A program made the position numbers and the translations under genes. Shown here one piece after another: positions 16,529-25,142 of a stretch of DNA of 64,000 nucleotides. Location of the stretch: the NCBI GenBank assembly GCA_963693025.1, contig OY843749.1:1860001-1924000 (forward strand). Direction: 5' to 3'. The notes beneath the pieces were generated by a model. That model was not told the origin of the DNA and did no database searches. It saw nothing but the letters and a program-made list of their open reading frames with translations. Source of the stretch: JAHRAW01 sp963693025 (GTDB taxonomy: Bacteria > Pseudomonadota > Gammaproteobacteria > Arenicellales > Poriferihabitantaceae). The number at the start of each line of letters is the position of its first letter. The stretch's first letter is position 1.

Positions 16529-18259
16529 TCAAAACCCCCGCAAAAACTTCCGACCATCAATCTTATACAAAGCCAACCTCGTTTCCTCGTCCCTGATAAC
16601 AGTATCACTTTGCTCAAGTAGCGGCAGCAGAGCGGGCGGTGTTTTGGTGTTTTCTGCGAGGAAAATGGTGACGGTGAACGGCTCGGTGATGTGTTCCACC
16701 GTGCGCTTCATTGCGGCCACGTCGGTGAACGGGTGGATGACTTTCATGGTGAAGGCGAGGCGGTGCGGCGGGATGGTCTGCGCGGGGTAGACCGGCGAAA
16801 AGACCACATCGGCGTAGCCGGTGTGCCGGCTGATGAAATCGCCGACCACTTTCAGGGTGGGCTTGACGGTGGTGGCGAAGAACTGGTTGAGCCGGCGCAC
16901 ATCCGCATCCTGCCACGGCAGCGACAACAGCACGGCGGGCAGCAGCACAACGGGCAGCCAGCGCCGTGCCGTTGCGGCGTGTTTGAGGAGGTCGCGGATG
17001 ACCGCCGCCGGCGTGAACCTCGCGCTGAGCGCGGCGGCGCGCTCCGCCATACCGATGAGCGCAAGCGGCGCCAGCACCGGAACCATCGCGTACGGCAGCG
17101 AAAATTTCAGCACCGAAAAGTTGTGCACCGCGGAGTGTTGGCGCAGCAAATACACTTGCAAAAAACACGGTAACAAGACGCACGCCAGCAGCGCCAGGGT
17201 GGGCGTGAGTGAGTCCGCGTTTTTTTGTTCGGGCTTTGGATGGCGCACGCACGACAACGCCACGCCCGACAGCAACACCGCGAGCCCGCCCCAGACCATC
17301 CATACGGCGTGCCCGCCCATGCCTTGCACGAAGTGCACGGGCCAGAACCAGGCGGCAAAATTATCCCTGCCGCTCTCGTTTAGCGGCGCCGCGCCCAACA
17401 CTTCCGCCATGCCGGTTCGTATCAGCGCACGCGCTATCAACGCCTGCAACTCGCCCAGCAGATAGAGTTGCAACACAAACAAGCCCAGCGCGACCGCCGC
17501 CGGCGCCCAGAACAATGCGCTCGCGCGCACCCATTGAATAAACGAGCGCCCGCATTGCCCGCGCGCAACCCGCACCAGCCACACCACGCCGGCGACGCAT
17601 AAGAACAGGTAGTCGGTCAGCACGCCGCAGAACATCACCGCCACTTGTAGCGCGCCGATGATGCGCCGTGTGCGCGCCGACGCCTGCGCGCGCACGGTTT
17701 CCAGAAACACATAGAGCGCAAACAGCGGCAGCACCGCCTGGTCGACCATATAGACGACCGAGTGAAAATACATCGCGGTCGGCGTGAACAACGCCACCGG
17801 AATGGGAATCGCCGCGAGCGCGGTGGCGCCGCCAAGCCCGAAACGCAGTTGCGTGAGCAGGCTAAAGAGCGTGAGCGACAAGAGCAACGTGACGGCGAAT
17901 TGACAGAACAAGTTGTAGCCGACCACCAAGGCGACATCGGCGCGTTTGCCGGTCAAGCGCGCCAGCAGATAGAGCGGAATAATCGCGCCCGGCGGAAAAC
18001 TTTCATACACATCGCGGCTGGCGAGCGTCGGCGTTTCAACCGACTTGGGAGTCCAAATGAGCGCAAACCCGGACGCCGCCGGACCGTCGTCAAACCAGTG
18101 GTTGGTATGCAGCAAGGTTTGCGCGGTCAACCACTGATGCCGTCCCCCCAATGCCTGGTCGGCGTCGTCGTTAAGATGCCCTTGAAAATACGCGCTCAAC
18201 CGCTCGTGCCGAATCTCCACCGACCACGCGAAACAACTCGCCGCCAACAGCAACAGCAC
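16529..18259 (-). CDS. Multi-spanning GT-C-like membrane protein, probably phase variable
   Basis: The uninterrupted frame gives 576 residues from a GTG at 18259, but this start cuts off the basic head of the first TM helix. Upstream in the right frame lies LHPKRLATALSVLLLLAASC, and an ATG at 18315 is followed directly by 19 C residues. With 17 or 20 C that ATG would read into this frame; with 19 it stops at TAG 18276-18274. The protein has about ten TM segments, an early DD pair in the first external loop (HLNDDADQALGG) and a C-terminal soluble domain, as in GT-C glycosyltransferases and polyprenyl-phosphate-sugar mannosyltransferases. The family is not identified. Its role would be cell-surface glycan decoration. 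Confidence 0.65.
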   Translation of the reverse strand: MLLLLAASCFAWSVEIRHERLSAYFQGHLNDDADQALGGRHQWLTAQTLLHTNHWFDDGPAASGFALIWTPKSVETPTLASRDVYESFPPGAIIPLYLLARLTGKRADVALVVGYNLFCQFAVTLLLSLTLFSLLTQLRFGLGGATALAAIPIPVALFTPTAMYFHSVVYMVDQAVLPLFALYVFLETVRAQASARTRRIIGALQVAVMFCGVLTDYLFLCVAGVVWLVRVARGQCGRSFIQWVRASALFWAPAAVALGLFVLQLYLLGELQALIARALIRTGMAEVLGAAPLNESGRDNFAAWFWPVHFVQGMGGHAVWMVWGGLAVLLSGVALSCVRHPKPEQKNADSLTPTLALLACVLLPCFLQVYLLRQHSAVHNFSVLKFSLPYAMVPVLAPLALIGMAERAAALSARFTPAAVIRDLLKHAATARRWLPVVLLPAVLLSLPWQDADVRRLNQFFATTVKPTLKVVGDFISRHTGYADVVFSPVYPAQTIPPHRLAFTMKVIHPFTDVAAMKRTVEHITEPFTVTIFLAENTKTPPALLPLLEQSDTVIRDEETRLALYKIDGRKFLRGF

Positions 18260-18293
18260 GCTAAGCGCCGTGGCTAGCCTTTTCGGGTGAAGT

Positions 18294-18312
18294 GGGGGGG
18301 GGGGGGGGGGGG
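18294..18312 (-). repeat. Homopolymeric G19/C19 tract, candidate phase-variation switch
   Basis: Nineteen consecutive G on the + strand, read as C19 on the coding strand directly after the ATG at 18315-18313. Tract length modulo 3 decides whether that ATG reads into the membrane-protein frame (17, 20, 23 C) or into early stops. In the present sequence it is out of frame. No Shine-Dalgarno is evident upstream. Homopolymers of this length are also sequencing-error hotspots, so the exact count is uncertain. Confidence 0.8.
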
Positions 18313-18547
18313 CATATGTAGACGCGAAGCGGCAACGCGCTTGCTACGCGTGCTTCGTTTCCTGTTGGCGGGCTTGCGCGTCATGTCGGGTTATGTTTTT
18401 TGAGGCGGACGATTGATGCCGGCGGCGCGAGCGACGAAGCGTATCACCGTACCGCCCCCGCGCGCAATATGCATGCGTTGTCGGTGAATGACAACCGGCA
18501 AGGGCAGACAAACCTTTCAGACTCACGCGAAAATCTTCAACTGCTTG

Positions 18548-18637
18548 CTCGTCATTCCCAACTACCCGTCATTCCCCAATCACTCATCATTCCCAAGTAC
18601 TCGTCATTCCCCAACCACTCGTCATTCACAACAACGT
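18548..18637 (+). repeat. Short degenerate array of the repeat terminus
   Basis: About five imperfect 17-19-bp units built on (A)CTCGTCATTCCCCAA(C) run directly into the left terminus of the following MITE-like repeat. The unit core CGTCATTC equals the outer 8 bp of the terminal inverted repeat, so the array is probably derived from it. In 18316-18547 I see no gene. Confidence 0.7.
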
Positions 18638-18841
18638 CGTCATTCTCGAGCGTTAGTGTCCGTTTGTCGCCGCGCTTTTTCTTTTAAGCGGCGGCTTACC
18701 GGACACTTGCGTCCTCGGGAATCTCCCTAAGGTTGGCACGGGCTTCGGTAAAGTCCACGCTAGCCTTAGGGAGATTCCCGAAGGCGATGAAAAATATGGT
18801 CGCCTATCGGCTCCCTATTTTTCTATCGTTCGAGAATGACG
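18638..18841 (+). repeat. MITE-like repeat, full-length copy
   Basis: Forward-oriented, 204 bp, all three stems and both 12-bp termini present. Stem 2 arms are the perfect 16-bp pair CGGGAATCTCCCTAAG/CTTAGGGAGATTCCCG. It is followed at 18842-18904 by an extra right-end module (CCCCGTGTCGGGGCACGGGG, ending TTCGAGAATAACG), as found in the chimeric copy near 7.2 kb. Confidence 0.85.
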
Positions 18842-18982
18842 AAGTGGGGGGCTCCCTACCCCGTGTCGGGGCACGGGGCATGTTTTCTACCGTTCGAGAA
18901 TAACGCCGGGACTACTGCATCCACCCACTTGACCACCCCCCCCCTCTTTCGCATAATCGCACCTCCCCCAAACCGTGCATCC

Positions 18983-19058
18983 GGGGTGTTAGCTCAGTTG
19001 GTAGAGCATCTGACTTTTAATCAGGTGGTCGCAGGTTCGAATCCTGCACACCCCACCA
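18983..19058 (+). tRNA. tRNA-Lys (anticodon TTT)
   Basis: Full cloverleaf: acceptor GGGGTGT pairs with ACACCCC, D-arm AGCTCAGTTGGTAGAGC, anticodon stem-loop with loop CTTTTAA (anticodon TTT), T-arm GCAGGTTCGAATCCTGC, discriminator A and an encoded CCA at 19056-19058. All stems are perfect and the elements match bacterial tRNA-Lys. It stands alone between the repeat cluster and the flavin reductase gene. Confidence 0.97.
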
Positions 19059-19138
19059 CGCACGCTTTCCGCCGACCGCCGCTTGGCAAGCCCCATTCAT
19101 GCGTGCCCGCGACCGCCGGCGGTGATACCATTGCGCGG

Positions 19139-20071
19139 ATGAACGCGAACGACTTGCGCAGGCTTCGCAATGCCTTTGGCAGTTTTATCACCGGCGTGAC
19201 CGTGGTGACGACGCGCGAGGCGGACGGCACGCCGCGCGGCTTTACCGCCAATTCCTTCGCCTCGGTTTCGCTCGACCCGCCGCTGTTGCTGGTGTGCATC
19301 GGCAAGAGCGCCGACAGCCACCCGGTGTTCACCGCCGCCGACGGCTTTGCGGTCAACATCCTCGCCGCCGAGCAAATCGACACATCGGGGCTGTTCGCCT
19401 CCAAGCGCGCCGACAAGTTCGAGCGCGCCGACTGGTATGCCGGACCGGGCGGCCTCCCGCTGCTGCGCGACGTGTGCGCGTGGTTTGAGTGCGGCCTTGA
19501 AAACCTCCACTACGCCGGCGACCACACCATTCTGATTGGCCGCGTGCGCGCGTTTGATTACGGCGACCACACCGGACTGGGCTTCGTCCGCGGCGGCTAT
19601 GTCAACCTCGCCCTGGAGCAGGAAGCGGTGCGCGCCGCCGCCACCGGAGTCGGCGCCGGCGTGGTGGTCGGCGCCATCGTCGAGCACGATGACCGCGTCA
19701 TGCTGGTCCAAGACGCGCAAACCGGCAAGTGGCGCCTGCCTGCCAGCGGACTGGACGGCTCCCCCGGCGCGCTCAACCAGTTGCTGGATTTGCTCGCCGA
19801 ATTCGGCGTGCGCGCATCCATCGCGGCGCTCTTCGCGGTCTTCGAAAACCGGCGCAACGGGCAGCAATCCATCTACTACCGCGCGTTCTGCGAAGCGGTT
19901 GAAGGCGAGCATTTATTCCGCGCACACGCCGACCTGCCGTGGGACAAACTCGCCTCAAAGCCGGTCGCCACCATGCTCAAACGCTATTTCGCCGAAAAGG
20001 AAAACCAACGCTTCGGCATCTACTTCGGCAGCGACCAAAGCGGCGCGGTTAAGTTGATTGCTGATGACTAG
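19139..20071 (+). CDS. Flavin reductase-like protein with C-terminal degenerate Nudix-like domain
   Basis: 310 residues from ATG 19139; the frame is open further upstream only through the tRNA. Residues 1-160 are a DIM6/NTAB-type flavin reductase (FGSFITGVTVVTTREADG, GFTANSFASVSLDPPLLLVCIG, typical FMN-binding barrel). Residues 175-305 resemble a Nudix fold (VVGAIVEHDDRVMLVQDAQTGKWRLPASGLDG). The catalytic Nudix box (GX5EX7REUXEEXGU) is absent, so it may be a binding domain. The reductase part would supply reduced flavin to an oxygenase or reduce a substrate directly; no partner oxygenase is adjacent. Confidence 0.75.
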   Translation: MNANDLRRLRNAFGSFITGVTVVTTREADGTPRGFTANSFASVSLDPPLLLVCIGKSADSHPVFTAADGFAVNILAAEQIDTSGLFASKRADKFERADWYAGPGGLPLLRDVCAWFECGLENLHYAGDHTILIGRVRAFDYGDHTGLGFVRGGYVNLALEQEAVRAAATGVGAGVVVGAIVEHDDRVMLVQDAQTGKWRLPASGLDGSPGALNQLLDLLAEFGVRASIAALFAVFENRRNGQQSIYYRAFCEAVEGEHLFRAHADLPWDKLASKPVATMLKRYFAEKENQRFGIYFGSDQSGAVKLIADD

Positions 20072-20111
20072 CCGCGTGGCGGGGGGCGGTGGGGGTTGAA
20101 TTCAACGCCCT

Positions 20112-21770
20112 TCACTCAGCGCGCTCAGTCTGCAACTCAATAACCGCCGGGCGCTCGGCGGCGAGGGCGCGCTCGAATGCGTCTTCAAACTCATCGGTGC
20201 GCGTGACGACTGCGCCGAATGCGCCGTAGGCGCGCGCCAGTTCGGCGAAGTCGGGGTTGACCAGTGAGGTGGCGATTGGGCGTCCGGGGAATCGCCGCTC
20301 CTGATGCGAGCGAATCGTGCCGTAGCGGTTGTTGTTGATGACCAGAAAGATGACATTCAAACCATACTGCCCGGCGGTCGCCAGTTCCTGGCCGTTCATC
20401 AGAAAGCAGCCGTCGCCGGAAAACGAGACGACGACGGACTGCGGGCGGATGAGTTTGCCGGCGATGCCGGCGGGCACGCCGTAGCCCATCGAGCCGTTGG
20501 TGCATGCCAGTTGGGTTTTGGGCTGGCTAAACTGATAGTTGCGCTGCGCCCACAGCGTGTAGTTGCCGGCGCCGTTGGCGATGATGCTGTCAGCCGGCAG
20601 GCGCTCGCGCAAAAAGCGCATAACCGCATCGAGCCGGAGCGCGGCGCCTTCGTCCCTCGGTTGTTGCAGCGTTTGGAGATAGGAATGATGCGCGAGGGCG
20701 ATGCGTTGCGAGCGGTCGGTGTCATTGGTTTTGTCTGCGGTGGTTTTGATTTTCTCGACCGCTTGCAAGAACGCCTCGGCGTCGCAATCGATGCCCAGGT
20801 CGGCGCGGTAAACCGAGTTCAATTCCGCCGCCGACGGAAACACATGCACCAGTTTGCGCGCGCCGCTTGCGTCGAACGCCGGCACATCGAACAGCGTGTA
20901 GCCGGAGGTGGTCATCTCGCCCAGCCGCGCCGCCAGCGCAATCACCAAATCCGAATCCCGCACCAAATCAAACAGGCCGGGGTTGGGCGCGATGCCGAGT
21001 TCGCCGACATAGTGCGGGTGGGTGTTGTCGAACATGTCCTGGCGGCGGAACGCGCACGCCACCGGGACGCCGTGCTTTTCGGAAAACTCGGCGAGCGCGG
21101 CATTGCAACGCGGCGTCCACGCCGCGCCGCCGCAAATCACCACCGGGCGCGCGGATTGGCGCAACAACTCGCCGAAGCGCGCAATCGATTCAGCCGGCGG
21201 CGCCGCGGCGGGGCGAGTCGGCGTGGCGCGGTCGGCGACCACCGTCTCCTCCATCAGCATGTCCTCGGGCAGTTCAACCACGACCGGACCGGGGCGGTCG
21301 CCGATGGCCGTCGCCCACGCGTCGTGCAGCCGCCGGGGAATGTCCGCCGCGCGCTCGATGCGCATCACCGCTTTGGCAACGCCGCGATACACCCGGCGGT
21401 AATCCAATTCCTGAAACGCCTCCCGCCCGCGCTCGGCGCGCGGAATCTGGCCGATGAACAGCAGCAACGGAGTCGAATCCTGAAACGCGGTGTGAACGCC
21501 AATCATCGCATTGGACGCGCCGGGTCCGCGCGAGACGAAGCAAACACCGGGCCGCCCGCTCAACTTCGCATAAGCCTCCGCCATATAAGCCGCCCCGCCC
21601 TCCTGCCGGCACACAATCAACTCGGCCCACCGCCGATGGTCATAAAAAGCATCCAACGCCGCCAAATAACTCTCCCCCGGAACACAAAACGCATGCCGAA
21701 CCCCATTGGCAACCAACCCATCCACCAACACCTTGCCGCCGTTGCGCTTGAGTCGTTTGGGTGGTGGCAT
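20112..21770 (-). CDS. Thiamine-diphosphate-dependent enzyme, acetolactate-synthase-like
   Basis: 552 residues. The three domains of the pyruvate oxidase/AHAS family are visible: N-terminal Pyr domain with the activating Glu (FCVPGESYLAALDAF), a central domain (ARPVVICGGAAWTPR), and a C-terminal PP domain with the ThDP/Mg motif GDGCFLMNGQELATAGQYGLNVIFLVINNNRYG. Substrate cannot be assigned. It is not obviously IlvB (no IlvN neighbour) and its N-terminus differs from sulfoacetaldehyde acetyltransferase. It is transcribed convergently to the flavin reductase, with a long repeat array at its 5' side. Confidence 0.8.
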   Translation of the reverse strand: MPPPKRLKRNGGKVLVDGLVANGVRHAFCVPGESYLAALDAFYDHRRWAELIVCRQEGGAAYMAEAYAKLSGRPGVCFVSRGPGASNAMIGVHTAFQDSTPLLLFIGQIPRAERGREAFQELDYRRVYRGVAKAVMRIERAADIPRRLHDAWATAIGDRPGPVVVELPEDMLMEETVVADRATPTRPAAAPPAESIARFGELLRQSARPVVICGGAAWTPRCNAALAEFSEKHGVPVACAFRRQDMFDNTHPHYVGELGIAPNPGLFDLVRDSDLVIALAARLGEMTTSGYTLFDVPAFDASGARKLVHVFPSAAELNSVYRADLGIDCDAEAFLQAVEKIKTTADKTNDTDRSQRIALAHHSYLQTLQQPRDEGAALRLDAVMRFLRERLPADSIIANGAGNYTLWAQRNYQFSQPKTQLACTNGSMGYGVPAGIAGKLIRPQSVVVSFSGDGCFLMNGQELATAGQYGLNVIFLVINNNRYGTIRSHQERRFPGRPIATSLVNPDFAELARAYGAFGAVVTRTDEFEDAFERALAAERPAVIELQTERAE

Positions 21771-21941
21771 CGATGGTTTCGGGGTGGGTTGGGGTTGGGA
21801 AGCGGGTTGCTACTAGCCGATAGCATAACTTTAATTCAAGTTTGAAGTGTAACTTGATAAATGCTGTCGGTCTGAGGGAGGTTGCGTGTATCGTCTCAGA
21901 CATGCGCTTTTCTGGCCAACATGAAAACCCCCAACCACACT

Positions 21942-22141
21942 CGTCATTCTCGAGCGTTAGTGACCGTTGCCGCCGCGCTTCTTCTTTTAAGCGGCGGCTT
22001 ACGGACACTTGCGTCCTCGGGAATCTCCCTCAGATTGGCACGGGCTTTGTTGAAAATCACGGTAGTCTTAGGGAGATTCCCGAAGGTGATGAAAAATATA
22101 GTCGCTGCCGCTCCTTATTTTTCTATCATTCGAGAATGACG
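21942..22141 (+). repeat. MITE-like repeat, tandem array unit 1
   Basis: First of four same-orientation, ~200-bp units that fill the gap between the ThDP enzyme and sufS. Both termini and all stems are present; stem-2 left arm reads CTCCCTCAGA, one mismatch to consensus. Spacer to the next unit is 9 bp. Confidence 0.88.
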
Positions 22142-22150
22142 AAGTAAGGC

Positions 22151-22350
22151 CGTCGTTCTCGAGCGTTAGTGACCGTTGCCGCCGCGCTTTTTCTTTTAAG
22201 CGGCGGCTTACGGACACTTACGTCCTCGGGAATCTCCCTAAGACTGGCACGGGCTTTGTTGGAATTCACGGTAGACTTAGGGAGATTCCCGAAGGTGATG
22301 AAAAATATAGTCGCTGGCGCTCCTTATTTTTCTATCATTCGAGAATGACG
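22151..22350 (+). repeat. MITE-like repeat, tandem array unit 2
   Basis: Second unit, 200 bp. The left terminus reads CGTCGTTCTCGAG (one substitution). Stem 2 arms are CGGGAATCTCCCTAAG / CTTAGGGAGATTCCCG. Spacer to the next unit is 9 bp of unrelated sequence. Confidence 0.88.
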
Positions 22351-22359
22351 GCTATTACT

Positions 22360-22560
22360 CGTCATTCTCGAGCGTTAGTGTCCGTTGCCGCCGCGCTTCT
22401 TCTTTTAAGCGGCGGCTTACCGGACACTTGCGTCCTCGGGAATCTCCCTAAGATTGGCACGGGCTTTGTTGGAATTCACGGTAGACTTAGGGAGATTCCC
22501 GAAGGTGATGAAAAATATAGTCGCTGACGCTCCTTATTTTTCTATCATTCGAGAATGACG
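22360..22560 (+). repeat. MITE-like repeat, tandem array unit 3
   Basis: Third unit, 201 bp, same orientation. Stem 1 loop is CTTCTTCTTTTAAG-like with the extra C in TTACCGGACAC also seen in the 18.6-kb copy. Spacer to unit 4 is 11 bp. Confidence 0.88.
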
Positions 22561-22571
22561 GGCATATAACT

Positions 22572-22771
22572 CGTCATTCTCGAGCGTTAGTGTCCGTTGC
22601 CGCCGCGCTTTTTCTTTTAAGCGGCGGCTTACGGACACTTGCGTCCTCGGGAATCTCCCTAAGATTGGCACGGGCTTTGGCGAAGTCCACGCTAGCCTTA
22701 GGGAGATTCCCGAAGGTGATGAAAAATATAGTCGCTGGCGCTCCTTATTTTTCTATCATTCGAGAATGACG
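22572..22771 (+). repeat. MITE-like repeat, tandem array unit 4
   Basis: Fourth unit, 200 bp. Its central loop (GGCGAAGTCCACGCTAGCC) differs from units 2-3 and resembles the copies at 18.6 and 39.9 kb, so the array was not made only by recent duplication of a single unit. 125 bp of unique DNA separate it from sufS. Confidence 0.88.
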
Positions 22772-22895
22772 AAGTTGGGGAAAACTGAATCCAACCAACA
22801 CAAAAATTCCCTCCGCATTTACGGTAAACTCACACAAATAGCATGGCGAGTTTTAGCGTCCACCCAAAACTGACCCGACCCCGGAGTATTGCCCT

Positions 22896-24143
22896 TTGAA
22901 CAGCCCCCACAAACCGCAGGCGGTGGCGTTGGATGTTGAAGCCGTTCGTGCTGAGTTTCCGATATTGAGCCGGCGGATTAAGGACAATCCGCTGGTCTAT
23001 CTCGACAACGGTGCGACCGCGCAAAAGCCGCAGGGCGTGATTGACACGATTGAGCATTACTACCGCGAATTCAATTCCAACGTGCATCGCGGCGTTCATC
23101 ATCTGAGTCAGCAGGCGACCGAAGCCTACGAAGAGGCGCGCGAAATCTTGCGCGCTCATCTCAACGCCGAGCACGCGCATGAAGTGTTGCTGACCGGCGG
23201 CACCACCGCCGGCATCAACCTAGTGGCGTCTTCCTGGGGGCGCGCGCATCTGGCGGCGGGCGATGAAGTCATCGTCTCGACCATGGAGCATCATTCCAAC
23301 ATCGTGCCGTGGCAGTTGATTTGCGAGGAGCGTGGCGCGCGGTTGCGCGTCGTGCCAGTCACAACGACGGGCGAGTTGCGCATGGATGTGTTCGCGGAGT
23401 TGCTGTCGGCGCGCACCAAACTGGTGGCGGTCACGCATGTGTCCAACGCGCTCGGGACCATCAACCCGGTGGCGGAAATCATCGCGTTGGCGCACGATGC
23501 CGGCGCGCTGGTGCTGCTGGACGGCGCGCAGGCGGCGCCGCATCTGCGCATCGATGTGCGCGCGCTCGACGTGGATTTCTACGCCTTCTCCGGGCACAAG
23601 GTGTTTGGCCCCACCGGGGTCGGCGTGCTGTATGGCAAGGCGTCGCTGCTGGACGACATGCCGCCGTATCAGGGCGGCGGCGAGATGATCGAGCGCGTGA
23701 CCTTCGAGAAAACCACCTACGCGGAGTTGCCGCACAAGTTCGAAGCCGGGACGCCGAACATCGTCGGCGGCATCGGCCTGGGCGCGGCGATTGCGTGGTT
23801 TGCCCGCTTCGATGCCGCCGCGCTGAGCGCGCACGAGCAGGACATTCTTACCTACGCCACCGCCGCCCTCAGCGCCATCGACCGGCTGCGCATCATCGGC
23901 ACGGCGCGCGACAAAGCCTGCGTCATTTCATTCCTCATCGAGAACACGCATCCGTTCGACATCGGCGCCATCCTCGACCAGCAGGGGGTCGCCGTCAGAA
24001 CCGGGCATCACTGCTGCCAGCCGCTGATGGATTTTTACGACACCCCCGGCACGGTGCGCGCGTCGTTTGCGCTGTATAACAACCGCGCCGATGTGGATGC
24101 GTTGGTCGCCGGAGTTGAACGCGCCGCCGCGATGCTGGCGTGA
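22896..24143 (+). CDS. sufS: Cysteine desulfurase, SufS type
   Basis: 415 residues from TTG 22896 (a GTG at 22923 is an alternative; no ATG fits). It is a PLP enzyme that mobilises sulfur from L-cysteine as persulfide. Visible are the N-terminal DFPIL-like entry (RAEFPILSRRIKDNPLVYLDNGATAQKP), MEHHSNIVPW, the PLP lysine in FSGHKVFGPTG, and the catalytic cysteine in RTGHHCCQP, all diagnostic of group II NifS/SufS. It is followed after 19 bp by sufE, its sulfur acceptor; sufBCD are not in this window. Confidence 0.95.
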   Translation: MNSPHKPQAVALDVEAVRAEFPILSRRIKDNPLVYLDNGATAQKPQGVIDTIEHYYREFNSNVHRGVHHLSQQATEAYEEAREILRAHLNAEHAHEVLLTGGTTAGINLVASSWGRAHLAAGDEVIVSTMEHHSNIVPWQLICEERGARLRVVPVTTTGELRMDVFAELLSARTKLVAVTHVSNALGTINPVAEIIALAHDAGALVLLDGAQAAPHLRIDVRALDVDFYAFSGHKVFGPTGVGVLYGKASLLDDMPPYQGGGEMIERVTFEKTTYAELPHKFEAGTPNIVGGIGLGAAIAWFARFDAAALSAHEQDILTYATAALSAIDRLRIIGTARDKACVISFLIENTHPFDIGAILDQQGVAVRTGHHCCQPLMDFYDTPGTVRASFALYNNRADVDALVAGVERAAAMLA

Positions 24144-24162
24144 TAGCGGTGCGCGCGGCGGC

Positions 24163-24582
24163 ATGAACATCGACCAAATCCAGGACGCCATCATCGAAGA
24201 GTTCGGCTGCTTCGACCAGTGGATGGACAAATACGAATACCTCATCGACCTGGGCAAACGGCTGCCCCTGATCGACGACGAATATAAAACCGAGGAATAC
24301 CTGATTCGCGGATGCCAGAGTCAAGTATGGTTGCGCGCCGAGATGAACAACGGCGCGCTCCGCTTCACCGCCGACAGCGACGCCATCATCACCAAAGGCA
24401 TCATCGCCCTGCTAATACGCGTGCTGGCAAACCAAAAACCCGAAGACATCGCCGCCGCCCAACTCTATTTCATCGACGCCATCGGCCTGCGCGAACACCT
24501 CTCCTCAACCCGCGCCAACGGCTTGGTCAACATGGTCAACACACTGAAGTCCACCGGCAAAAAATTCAGCGCGGCGCACTAG
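24163..24582 (+). CDS. sufE: Cysteine desulfuration protein SufE
   Basis: 139 residues from ATG 24163. SufE accepts persulfide sulfur from SufS and stimulates it. The acceptor cysteine is in LIRGCQSQVWL, and the conserved C-terminal LREHLSSTRANGLVNMVNTLK is intact. The frame is open upstream inside sufS, but homology and position favour this ATG. The pair sufS-sufE forms a small operon of the Fe-S assembly pathway. Confidence 0.95.
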   Translation: MNIDQIQDAIIEEFGCFDQWMDKYEYLIDLGKRLPLIDDEYKTEEYLIRGCQSQVWLRAEMNNGALRFTADSDAIITKGIIALLIRVLANQKPEDIAAAQLYFIDAIGLREHLSSTRANGLVNMVNTLKSTGKKFSAAH

Positions 24583-24699
24583 GCACGCGCCGCGGTTATT
24601 CCCACAACCCCCCCGTCAATTCGCGCGCGGGTTTTGGCGCTATGCCATCATCCGATTATGTGATGTAATAACGCATTCCCCACTCCCGCGAAAACACGC

Positions 24700-25095
24700 A
24701 TGCCAAACAAAGAAATCATCAACACCGACGCCGCGCCCGGCGCGATTGGGACTTATTCTCAGGCGGTCAAGGTTGGCGGGGTGGTTTATGTTTCGGGGCA
24801 GATTCCGCTGGACCCGGAGAGTATGGAGGTGGTTGATGCGTCGTTTGAGGCGGCGGCTCACCGGGTTTTTCGGAATCTGGCGGCGGTTGCCGCGGCGGCG
24901 GGGGGGAGTTTGGACGATGCGGTCAAGGTCAACATTTCGCTGACCGACCTTGCCAACTTCGCCACCGTCAACGAGGTGATGGCGCAGTATTTCCGCGAGC
25001 CGTATCCCGCCAGGGCGGCGGTCGGCGTGGCGTCGTTGCCCAAAGGCGTGCCGATTGAGGTTGAAGCCGTTTTGGTCATCGGCGACTCACCTTAA
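24700..25095 (+). CDS. ridA: RidA-family enamine/imine deaminase
   Basis: 131 residues, full length for YjgF/YER057c/RidA proteins. The enzyme hydrolyses reactive 2-aminoacrylate-type enamines in the cytoplasm. Conserved segments GTYSQAVKVGGVVYVSGQIPLDP, the catalytic Arg in YPARAAVGVASLPKG and the C-terminal EVEAVLV are present. The upstream 117 bp hold nothing recognisable. recG follows at once and no terminator separates them, so they may share a transcript. Confidence 0.94.
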   Translation: MPNKEIINTDAAPGAIGTYSQAVKVGGVVYVSGQIPLDPESMEVVDASFEAAAHRVFRNLAAVAAAAGGSLDDAVKVNISLTDLANFATVNEVMAQYFREPYPARAAVGVASLPKGVPIEVEAVLVIGDSP

Positions 25096-25142
25096 CCGAA
25101 CCACGCACCGCGAACCCGAACCACGCCACGCCGCGCCGTCTT

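Noticed and set aside
18344..18526. 60-residue minus-strand open frame upstream of the poly-C tract
   Set aside because: Low-information composition, no ribosome site and no motif; it probably only reflects a stop-poor stretch.
20112..21770. Sulfoacetaldehyde acetyltransferase (Xsc) as partner of tpa
   Set aside because: The N-terminus and length do not match Xsc as remembered and the gene is 20 kb from tpa, so only a general ThDP-enzyme call is supported.
20304..21845. 513-residue plus-strand open frame
   Set aside because: It is antisense to the complete ThDP enzyme gene, is Arg/His/Gln-rich and shows no family; long antisense frames are common in this GC-rich DNA (also 36003-36908, 38420-39430, 41468-42472).
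21942..22771. Possible CRISPR array
   Set aside because: The repeating unit is ~200 bp with inner palindromes and spacers of only 9-11 bp; there are no cas genes, and the same unit is dispersed throughout the window.
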